The notes beneath the pieces were generated by a model that did no database searches, was not told the DNA's origin, and was given only the letters and a program-made list of their open reading frames with translations. The position numbers and the translations under genes were made by a program. Source: Cyanobacteria bacterium UBA8803 (GTDB lineage Bacteria; Cyanobacteriota; Cyanobacteriia; Cyanobacteriales; Coleofasciculaceae). From it: DNA of 10,733 nt. Of this stretch, positions 5,776 to 10,733 are shown one piece after another; positions within the stretch are counted from its first letter, which is position 1, and the number at the start of each line of letters is the position of its first letter. The stretch covers positions 2,154 to 12,886 of the forward strand of contig DNXU01000116.1 in the NCBI GenBank assembly GCA_003505715.1, in the 5' to 3' direction.

Positions 5776-6601
5776 TTGTTATCTCTCCTAAGAAAGATGA
5801 GCTTTTGGGAAGCTATCTATCATATTATTTCAACTCACTTATAGGCCGTCGCGAACTTGAAAAATTTGAAACGGGTAAGCTGTTCGTCATTTAAATCAGA
5901 TTGTCAAGAATTGCCAAATCCTTGTGTCACCATTATCTTGTCCGCTACTAATACCCAATTTAAAAGCGTGACAGCTTATCACCCTGAAACATCTTAATTG
6001 TAAAGATGTAAGAACGGTAGAAATTACTCTGCCGCCGTTAGCAGAACAAAAGCAGATAGCAGCGATCGCACAAAAAGCCGACAGACTCCGACGCACCCGA
6101 CGCTACGCCCTACAACTGGGCGACACCTACCTGCAATCCGTCTTTTTGAAGATGTTCGGCGACCCAGTTACCAATCCGAAAGGCTGGAAAACTGGTCAAC
6201 TTAACGAATTGTGTGACGTTGATTATGACGAATACGTGAAGAGAGTTGCACGCTCCATACCTTTGCCAGGTGACATAATTTACTGCCGGGAGGGTGCGCG
6301 ATTCGGAAATGCCGCTAAGATTCCAACAGGTAAAAAAGTTTGCCTCGGACAACGTATGATGCTGTTTCGAGCTGATTCTAAGGTGGCAACACCAGAGTTT
6401 ATCTGGGCTTTTCTAAGCTGTGAAAGAACTTACCAACAGGCTGTTCGTCGAGTTGGTGGTACGGCATCCCCCCATGTAAACGTTGAGGACATTAAAGCGT
6501 TTGCCACTATTATTCCCCCCCTTCCGCTCCAAGAAAAATTTGCCCTAATAAGCAAAACAGCAAGACACAGAACCCATCCAGCTAACCTTGCCAGGGTTTG
6601 A
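5736..6601 (+). pseudogene. hsdS: Type I restriction S subunit, interrupted and truncated
   Basis: HsdS is the DNA-recognition subunit. The first piece (to 5876) reads RSKGHNCHALIVI then LLGSYLSYYFNSLIGRR and EKFETG, the end of a target recognition domain. A miniature element then interrupts the gene. The second piece (from 5979) gives HLNCKDVRTVEITLPPLAEQ, the central conserved helix KADRLRRTRRYALQLGDTYL and MFGDPVTNPKGW. The second recognition domain follows (GDIIYCREGARFGNAA, VCLGQRMMLFRADS, GGTASPHVNVEDIK, PLPLQEKFA). This domain seems shortened between NELCDV and DYDEY, and the gene ends early with a non-family tail after EKFALI. The 5' part of the gene, before about 5736, is missing. 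Removing the insert rejoins the two pieces in frame. Non-functional. Confidence 0.88.
5876..5978. mobile_element. Miniature inverted-repeat element (MITE) inside hsdS
   Basis: The element starts TA-AGCTGTTCGTCATTTAAAT and ends ATTTAAAAGCGTGACAGCT-TA. The ends are inverted copies: AGCTGT and TTTAAAT match, about 16 of 21 positions including the TA. TA at each border is the target duplication expected of IS630/Tc1-mariner elements. About 99 bases lie between the TAs and no ORF is present, so it must be moved in trans. Deleting one TA and the element gives GGT ATC ACC CTG, reading on from EKFETG into ITLKHLNCKDV without a frameshift. The insert adds 101 bases and a TAA stop, which breaks hsdS. 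Its right end, read backwards, matches the sequence at 3711-3740 before the IS630-type gene. Confidence 0.82.
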
Positions 6602-6661
6602 GTAGTACACCTACCTAAGACACCAAGACCAGTTTCTGGGTAGCGAGGGAAGCAAGCACCA

Positions 6662-6740
6662 ATTCTTATTTTACTAAACCGAGTACGGATAAAATAAGAA
6701 TGGCAATTTGCCGTCTTATTTCATTGGACTGTAATAAGAC
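6662..6740. repeat. Two adjacent inverted repeats sharing the core TCTTATT
   Basis: ATTCTTATTTTA (6662-6673) pairs perfectly with TAAAATAAGAAT (6690-6701) across a 16-base spacer. Right after it, GTCTTATT (6713-6720) pairs perfectly with AATAAGAC (6733-6740) across 12 bases. Four copies of TCTTATT/AATAAGA alternate in orientation. The pair ends 21 bases before the Fic remnant start codon. It could be an operator for that former gene, a terminator set for the hsdS side, or transposon ends. Confidence 0.6.
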
Positions 6741-6761
6741 TCTTAACTATCCGCGTATATT

Positions 6762-6983
6762 ATGCGAACAGGTAGATATGTAAAACAAGTTGAAGGATAC
6801 AGGGCATTTATTCCAGCTCCCTTACCTCCAGACCCGCCAATAGCAATGGATGCAGAGCTTATCCGTCTGCTGTCCGACGCTGACCGCGCTTTAGGCAGAC
6901 TTGATGGAGCTACCTCTATTCTGCCATGCTTCACCATCAGGTTTAACCAGCCGTTGGGCGAGTTTTTGGAGTTCTGCATCTGA
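6762..6983 (+). pseudogene. N-terminal fragment of a Fic-family protein
   Basis: Residues 1-55 (MRTGRYVKQVEGYRAFIPAP, LPPDPPIAMDAELIRLLSDA, DRALGRLDGATSILP) match the N-terminal Fic_N region of Fic/DOC-type AMP-transferases. Homology stops at about 6926. The remaining codons to the stop at 6983 (FTIRFNQPLGEFLEFCI) are unrelated and run antisense to the minus-strand ORF. The inhibitory/substrate region and catalytic HxFx(D/N)GNGR motif of a full protein (typically over 350 residues) are absent from the window. The original start ATG is preserved but no ribosome binding site is evident. Cut off by deletion or recombination. Confidence 0.75.
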
Positions 6984-7073
6984 AGCGCGATCGCCTTCTA
7001 GTAACTCATTAATCCGTTCCACAAGCATTTCAGCATCAGCAGCAAGCTTCCCAAGCGCCCATACATCGCGCAA
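6891..7073 (-). CDS. Unrecognised short ORF opposite the Fic fragment
   Basis: This 60-codon minus-strand frame (TTG start; the frame is open back to about 7104) encodes LGKLAADAEMLVERINELLE and ASDAELQKLAQRLVKPDGEA, a helical, protein-like sequence with no family I can name. The last residues (NRGSSIKSA) run through the junction where Fic homology begins, so its true C-terminus is probably lost. It contains a HIP1 site (6987-6994). It may be the surviving part of a gene that was joined tail-first to the Fic fragment. Upstream in-frame residues VETLSGGLRDVWALG continue the helical pattern. Confidence 0.4.
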   Translation of the reverse strand: MRDVWALGKLAADAEMLVERINELLEGDRASDAELQKLAQRLVKPDGEAWQNRGSSIKSA

Positions 7074-7141
7074 GCCGCCTGAAAGCGTCTCGACATCAAT
7101 TTGTTAACAGCGACATTTAATTTGTGAATGTACAATATCAA

Positions 7142-7215
<74 letters not shown>

Positions 7216-7386
7216 ATGCGTCCCTAGTTTAGCACAATCAGGGGCTGTTGTTGGTGCTATCCTATGCAGCCGCCTTCCCTAAGCTACCCTGGCTGACAGC
7301 AAAAAAAATCAGTTGAGGGTGGGGACTGTTAATGCTTCCTTGTTAGGATGAACAGGATCTAACTTCAGTAGGAGCCTTTTAAGAGA

Positions 7387-8271
7387 GTGGTTGTTAAGCC
7401 AGACTGGTTGCGGGTTAAAGCGCCTCAGTGGCAGCGTGTCGGTAACGTTAAAGATATCTTGCGGGATTTAGCCCTCAATACCGTTTGTGAGGAAGCCTCT
7501 TGCCCGAATATAGGGGAATGCTTTAATGCTGGCACTGCTACCTTTTTAATTATGGGACCTGCTTGCACCCGTGCTTGTCCCTACTGCGATATTGACTTTG
7601 AGAAAAAACCCAAACCCCTCGATCCTACCGAACCAACTCGCTTGGCAGAGGCAGTCCAGCGTTTGGGACTCAATCATGTGGTCATTACCTCCGTCAATCG
7701 GGACGATTTACCTGATGGGGGTGCTGGACAGTTCGTGCGCTGCATCGCAGCAATTCGTGCCATTTCACCTCAGATAACGATTGAGGTACTTATTCCCGAC
7801 TTGTGCGGCAACTGGGATGCCTTAGCAATAATTATCCAAGCCAAACCCGAAGTTCTGAACCACAATACCGAAACCGTACCCCGACTCTACAAGCGGGTGC
7901 GTCCTCAGGGAAATTATGAGCGATCGCTAGAACTGCTCAAACGCACCCACGATTTAGCTCCTTGGATTTACACGAAATCTGGTTTAATGGTGGGATTGGG
8001 AGAAACTGATGCCGAGATGCGGGAAGTCCTGCAAAATTTGCGGGCAGTAAACTGTGATATTCTGACGATTGGGCAATACCTGCAACCTACCTCAAAGCAC
8101 TTGAACGTCGCTGATTTTATTACGCCTGGGCAGTTTGAGGTGTGGAGAGAGTGGGGCGAGTCCTTAGGATTTCTGCAAGTAGTCTCCTCCCCCCTCACCC
8201 GCAGTTCCTATCATGCGGAACAGGTGAGAGAGTTAATGCAGCGTTATCCGCGCACAGTGCCGGGTGTTTGA
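7387..8271 (+). CDS. lipA: Lipoyl synthase
   Basis: LipA inserts two sulfurs into protein-bound octanoyl groups to form lipoyl cofactor for 2-oxoacid dehydrogenases and the glycine cleavage H protein. The 294-residue protein is full length. It has the LipA-specific auxiliary cluster motif [12 protein letters not shown] (Cys34, 39, 45), the radical-SAM motif CTRACPYC (Cys60, 64, 67) and the C-terminal RSSYHA (272-277). The start is GTG at 7387, giving the family N-terminus [15 protein letters not shown] at 7370-7374 is 12 bases upstream, somewhat far. The gene stands alone: the tRNA lies upstream on the other strand and the DUF3593 gene converges from the right. A HIP1 site occurs inside (7920-7927). 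Confidence 0.96.
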   Translation: MVVKPDWLRVKAPQWQRVGNVKDILRDLALNTVCEEASCPNIGECFNAGTATFLIMGPACTRACPYCDIDFEKKPKPLDPTEPTRLAEAVQRLGLNHVVITSVNRDDLPDGGAGQFVRCIAAIRAISPQITIEVLIPDLCGNWDALAIIIQAKPEVLNHNTETVPRLYKRVRPQGNYERSLELLKRTHDLAPWIYTKSGLMVGLGETDAEMREVLQNLRAVNCDILTIGQYLQPTSKHLNVADFITPGQFEVWREWGESLGFLQVVSSPLTRSSYHAEQVRELMQRYPRTVPGV

Positions 8272-8286
8272 TGAGTGAGAGTTAAC

Positions 8287-8314
8287 GGTGCGTTACCCGC
8301 AGGGATAACACACC
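8287..8314. terminator. Hairpin between convergent lipA and DUF3593 genes
   Basis: GGTGCGTTACCC pairs with GGATAACACACC (10 of 12 positions) around a 4-base loop. It lies 15 bases after the lipA stop and directly against the stop codon of the opposing gene. It could act as a bidirectional terminator, but there is no T-run. The GGTGCGTTA / TAACACACC wording is reminiscent of a palindrome dispersed in many cyanobacterial genomes, so it may be a repeat. Confidence 0.5.
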
Positions 8315-8614
8315 CTACAGTTCTTGGCGTCCTTTGCTTTGAATCACAGCTTGCCGGAAACCTAATACGATTAAAATATTGGACAGGGTTAAGAAAAACT
8401 CAGCACTGCCATGCAACCAATCCACGTTGGCTAATTGCTCGTTCAGAGCAACCTTGGCATAGATCCCAGCGGGAATGGTGATGGCTACAAAAACCAGGGT
8501 CATGTAAAACCCAATCAGTGCCAAACGCGGAGTTTGTCCAGAACGAGTGAGAAACCACAAGAATCCTAGGTAGGGAAATAGGGAAAGGGCAAATAAGGTG
8601 TCTTTAGAGATCAT
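8315..8614 (-). CDS. DUF3593 family membrane protein
   Basis: The 99-residue protein is largely hydrophobic, with about three membrane segments: LFALSLFPYLGFLWFL (7-22), LIGFYMTLVFVAITIPAGIY (33-52) and FFLTLSNILIVLGF (73-86). The words SLFPYLGFLWFLT and NVDWLHGSAEFFLTLSN match DUF3593, a family conserved in cyanobacteria with plastid relatives and unknown function. It probably lies in the thylakoid or plasma membrane. The ATG at 8614 has no clear Shine-Dalgarno sequence. It converges on lipA, with a hairpin at the joint. Confidence 0.85.
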   Translation of the reverse strand: MISKDTLFALSLFPYLGFLWFLTRSGQTPRLALIGFYMTLVFVAITIPAGIYAKVALNEQLANVDWLHGSAEFFLTLSNILIVLGFRQAVIQSKGRQEL

Positions 8615-8642
8615 TAGTTTATAGTTTGTGGTTCATAGTCCG
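8615..8642. repeat. Degenerate heptamer tandem repeat (STRR-like)
   Basis: Four 7-base units follow directly upstream of the DUF3593 start codon: TAGTTTA, TAGTTTG, TGGTTCA, TAGTCCG. Units differ at up to three positions. The array would lie in the 5' leader or core promoter of that gene. Confidence 0.5.
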
Positions 8643-8763
8643 TGTTTAATTTTAGCCCTAGCTGTCCTTAGGGAATTGGAGATAGGCTCAACGATGCCAC
8701 TAGCTCTTCCTCCAGGTTAGGAAGGATGAGTGCGTAACTCCTAGAAGTCTTAATTTGTTCCTG

Positions 8764-8798
8764 TTCCCTATTCCCCATTCCCTATTCCCTATCCGCTA
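8764..8798. repeat. Heptamer tandem repeat TTCCCTA (STRR)
   Basis: TTCCCTA, TTCCCCA, TTCCCTA, TTCCCTA and a degenerate TCCGCTA give five units. This is the clearest array in the window and a sequence type well known from filamentous cyanobacteria. It lies about 120 bases upstream of cdsA. Confidence 0.8.
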
Positions 8799-8919
8799 TC
8801 AGCTTGACTCGAACTTCAAGGAAGTAAGTCGGGGTACATTGTAATTATGTAGAAGGCCAAGATTTCGTCTTACTTCTCTATTTATCGGCAGTTGAGTCCA
8901 ACTGTCTTTTATTAAAACT

Positions 8920-9825
8920 ATGCCCTGGTCTCGGATTTTTAGCGGAATTGTCGCCCTTCTCTTAGCGATAGGGATGATTGTGGTTGGAGGGTGGTACTTT
9001 ACCCTCGGTTTTTGCGTTATCGTCTATCTAGGCCAATTGGAATATTTCCAACTGGTTCAGGCTAAGGGAATTGCCCCTGCTGCCAAAACTACCCTCGTTC
9101 TCAGTCAGCTGCTACTAGTGACGGCTTCCCTGTCTCCTACCCTGACTGATGCTGTATTCCCCCTAGCAGGCACTCTAATCTGTTTTTACTTGCTGTTTCA
9201 GCCCAAAATGGCCACAATTGCTGATATTGCTGCCTCAATTTTGGGATTGCTTTACGGTGGCTATCTGCCTAGTTATTGGGTGCGCCTGCGTGTTGGCTTA
9301 GCGGTTGAGCCGTCATTGCCCTTGAATGCTACCGCTAGTGCAACTAACCTACCCTTTAATGGGTACTGGCCTAGTTCTTGGACAGATATATCGATTCTGC
9401 CTCAAGCATTAACAGCTACGCTGTTAGCCTTTAGCTGCATTTGGGCAGCAGATATTGGAGCTTATATTTTCGGCAAGTTTTTTGGCCGTACCCGCCTTTC
9501 GAGTATCAGTCCCAAAAAGACTGTTGAAGGGGCACTTTTTGGCATCGCTGGTAGTATTACTGTCGCTGCTGCTGGAGCTTGGTATTTACAATGGCCGAGC
9601 TGGCAGCTTAGTGGAATAATTTTAGGGACGCTAATTGGAATAGCTAGTCTTCTGGGTGACTTAACCGAGTCGATGATGAAACGAGATGCTGGTGTGAAAG
9701 ATTCGGGACAGTTAATTCCCGGTCATGGTGGCATCTTAGACCGTACCGACAGCTATATCTTCACGGCTCCTTTGGTTTATTATTTCGTCACGCTTTTGCT
9801 CCCTCTATTACCCCCATTTTTGTAA
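8920..9825 (+). CDS. cdsA: Phosphatidate cytidylyltransferase (CDP-diacylglycerol synthase)
   Basis: CdsA makes CDP-diacylglycerol from phosphatidate and CTP, the precursor of phosphatidylglycerol. The 301-residue integral membrane protein has many hydrophobic segments, beginning with IFSGIVALLLAIGMIVVGGW. The family signature runs from Ser251 to Asp277: S-x-M-K-R-x4-K-D-x-G, then IPGHGGILDRTD. Other conserved words are FGKFFGRTRLS and SPKKTVEG in the loop before it, and GDLTESMMKR. The ATG at 8920 starts a typical MPWSRI N-terminus but lacks a clear ribosome binding site. An insertion-like stretch around 130-155 (PLNATASATNLPFNG) is low complexity and may be lineage-specific. It is monocistronic; the next gene converges. 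Confidence 0.95.
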   Translation: MPWSRIFSGIVALLLAIGMIVVGGWYFTLGFCVIVYLGQLEYFQLVQAKGIAPAAKTTLVLSQLLLVTASLSPTLTDAVFPLAGTLICFYLLFQPKMATIADIAASILGLLYGGYLPSYWVRLRVGLAVEPSLPLNATASATNLPFNGYWPSSWTDISILPQALTATLLAFSCIWAADIGAYIFGKFFGRTRLSSISPKKTVEGALFGIAGSITVAAAGAWYLQWPSWQLSGIILGTLIGIASLLGDLTESMMKRDAGVKDSGQLIPGHGGILDRTDSYIFTAPLVYYFVTLLLPLLPPFL

Positions 9826-9922
9826 GTTATAGGGAGATGAGCAACTCTTGCCCCAAAGGTGTGGTAGTTGAATGAGGTAGAGCTACGAGGTGTGAAACCT
9901 CAACAGAGGCAGGACAAAAAAA

Positions 9923-9936
9923 GCTGATGGCTGATA
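9923..9936. repeat. Two-copy heptamer repeat between convergent genes
   Basis: GCTGATG and GCTGATA are adjacent in the 129-base gap between cdsA and the convergent hypothetical gene. The same gap has a 5-bp stem GAGGT/ACCTC (9887-9901) with no T-run. Neither is strong alone. Confidence 0.35.
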
Positions 9937-9954
9937 CCAACAGAAGTTAAATAC

Positions 9955-10575
9955 TTAAGTATCACTACTGGAGTTTTCCAAGTGGGCAAGAGCTGAGTGA
10001 GCAACGGCCAAACTCAAACGTACTTGTTCTACTGGCGATAACTCCGTCCAATCGGAAGGTTGACCTAGTCCAGTTTTCCCCGGTACGGTGATGTCGGAAG
10101 TTCCCCGCATTGCATAGGCCCAAGGACGAGCTAACAGCAACAGATCGTCTTCTGTCCAGTTAGGTAACAAGGGTTTGACACACAAGACTAGCTGCTCTGC
10201 CGATGATAAGTTGGTCTGGAAAACCTGTTTAGCTTGGTGGGCGATCGCCTCTAACCAAGTCTGAGGAACAATGGCAGAGAACCTCTGGGATAAAGACAGA
10301 TTCAAAGTTTCAGTTGCCGATGATACTAGTGAGGAAAAGCACTGGTGCAGTCGATTAAATAAGGCATGAGAGTCGGCAGCAATTTCCTCTTCCTGTTGAC
10401 AATGGTCGAGGGAAAACTGGGCTTCTAGTTGGGCAAAATAGGCTTGAGCCTCTGGTTCAGCTGGATACCAAGGATAGCAATCCTCATCGCTCTGCAAAAG
10501 TACCTCTAGTAGTTCTTCTTGTGCTTGACTCAACGCATCCTCCCGATGTTGATAGTGCATGGGTTGGCTTGTCAT
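9955..10575 (-). CDS. Conserved hypothetical protein, 206 residues
   Basis: I do not recognise a named family. The protein is acidic and mostly helical, rich in Gln, Glu, Leu and Ala, with no signal peptide or membrane helix, so probably cytoplasmic. Visible segments are an N-terminal EDALSQAQEELLEVLLQSDE, a middle SQRFSAIVPQTWLEAIAHQAKQVF, then AEQLVLCVKPLLPNW, DDLLLLARPWAYAMRG and a C-terminal LSPVEQVRLSLAVAHSALAH. The ATG at 10575 is well supported by AGGAGG at 10582-10587 with a 6-base spacer, the best Shine-Dalgarno sequence in the window, suggesting strong translation. Codon and residue use look like a real gene, and a HIP1 site lies inside (10241-10248). It converges on cdsA. Confidence 0.75.
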   Translation of the reverse strand: MTSQPMHYQHREDALSQAQEELLEVLLQSDEDCYPWYPAEPEAQAYFAQLEAQFSLDHCQQEEEIAADSHALFNRLHQCFSSLVSSATETLNLSLSQRFSAIVPQTWLEAIAHQAKQVFQTNLSSAEQLVLCVKPLLPNWTEDDLLLLARPWAYAMRGTSDITVPGKTGLGQPSDWTELSPVEQVRLSLAVAHSALAHLENSSSDT

Positions 10576-10581
10576 AATGCC

Positions 10582-10587
10582 CCTCCT
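10582..10587 (-). promoter_or_regulatory. Consensus Shine-Dalgarno site
   Basis: AGGAGG on the minus strand, 6 bases before ATG 10575, fixes the start of the 206-residue hypothetical protein. Confidence 0.8.
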
Positions 10588-10718
10588 GTATTCTTTGGGT
10601 AGATGGAACCTGATATGAATAGCTACATCAGCACTCTAGAGAGTTCCGTAATCGGTTATAAAATACTCTATCTTAGACTGAACCCTGGGTTGTGGGTAGG
10701 GGGTAAGGGCAATTTTAA

Positions 10719-10733
10719 GGATGAGGGATGAGG
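10719..10733. repeat. Heptamer repeat cut by the window edge
   Basis: GGATGAG occurs twice and a third unit begins at the last base, so the array may continue beyond the window. It lies upstream of the minus-strand hypothetical gene. Confidence 0.45.

Larger units (their letters stand above)
8615..8919. other. Intergenic region between divergent DUF3593 and cdsA genes
   Basis: This 305-base stretch has no convincing ORF on either strand. It holds two separate heptamer arrays (8615-8642 and 8764-8798) and presumably both divergent promoters. I could not pick a promoter with confidence. Confidence 0.6.

Noticed and set aside
5896..6096. 66-codon minus-strand frame over the MITE and hsdS
   Set aside because: It spans the insertion border and is antisense to the conserved S-subunit region, so it cannot be an ancestral gene.
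6743..6979. 78-codon minus-strand frame over the Fic fragment
   Set aside because: Antisense to the recognisable Fic N-terminus, with no protein-like features.
8275..8481. 68-codon plus-strand frame after lipA
   Set aside because: It covers the terminator-like hairpin and runs antisense to the DUF3593 gene.

Overview
The window looks like a cyanobacterial chromosome. Five copies of the HIP1 octamer GCGATCGC occur (4005-4012, 6062-6069, 6987-6994, 7920-7927, 10241-10248), short heptamer tandem repeats of the cyanobacterial STRR type lie between genes, and several products (DUF29, DUF3593, a CxxC pentapeptide-repeat protein) are families common in cyanobacteria. The repeats suggest a filamentous or large-genome lineage, but I cannot name the genus.

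Left part (1-3692), mostly core or conserved genes. A tight minus-strand cluster reads rtcA (RNA 3'-phosphate cyclase), a 72-codon unknown ORF, then cysH (PAPS reductase). A 306-base gap separates it from a secreted pentapeptide-repeat protein on the plus strand, which ends at two tandem hairpins. A DUF29 gene follows, with a possible small ORF just upstream that ends at its start codon.

Middle part (about 3711-7105), a decayed accessory island. It opens with a sequence that looks like the left end of an IS630/Tc1-type element. Next is a gene joining the helix-turn-helix of an IS630-type transposase to a DUF4926-like and a DUF2281-like region. After that come the remains of a type I restriction-modification locus. 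hsdM carries two internal deletions and occupies three reading frames. A parD/parE toxin-antitoxin pair sits in the middle. hsdS is truncated at both ends and interrupted by an approximately 100-base miniature element. That element has TA target duplications and the same terminal repeat as the sequence at 3711. Removing it on paper restores the hsdS reading frame exactly. The island ends with paired inverted repeats, an N-terminal scrap of a Fic-family protein and an unrecognised minus-strand ORF, and abuts the 3' end of a tRNA-Pro(CGG) gene.

Right part (7142-10733), core genes: tRNA-Pro, lipA (lipoyl synthase), a convergent DUF3593 membrane protein, cdsA (phosphatidate cytidylyltransferase) and a convergent conserved hypothetical with a perfect Shine-Dalgarno sequence.

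The most notable signal is the mobile-element story in the island: one terminal repeat is used both by a miniature element that inactivates hsdS and by the sequence in front of a transposase-HTH/antitoxin-like chimera.
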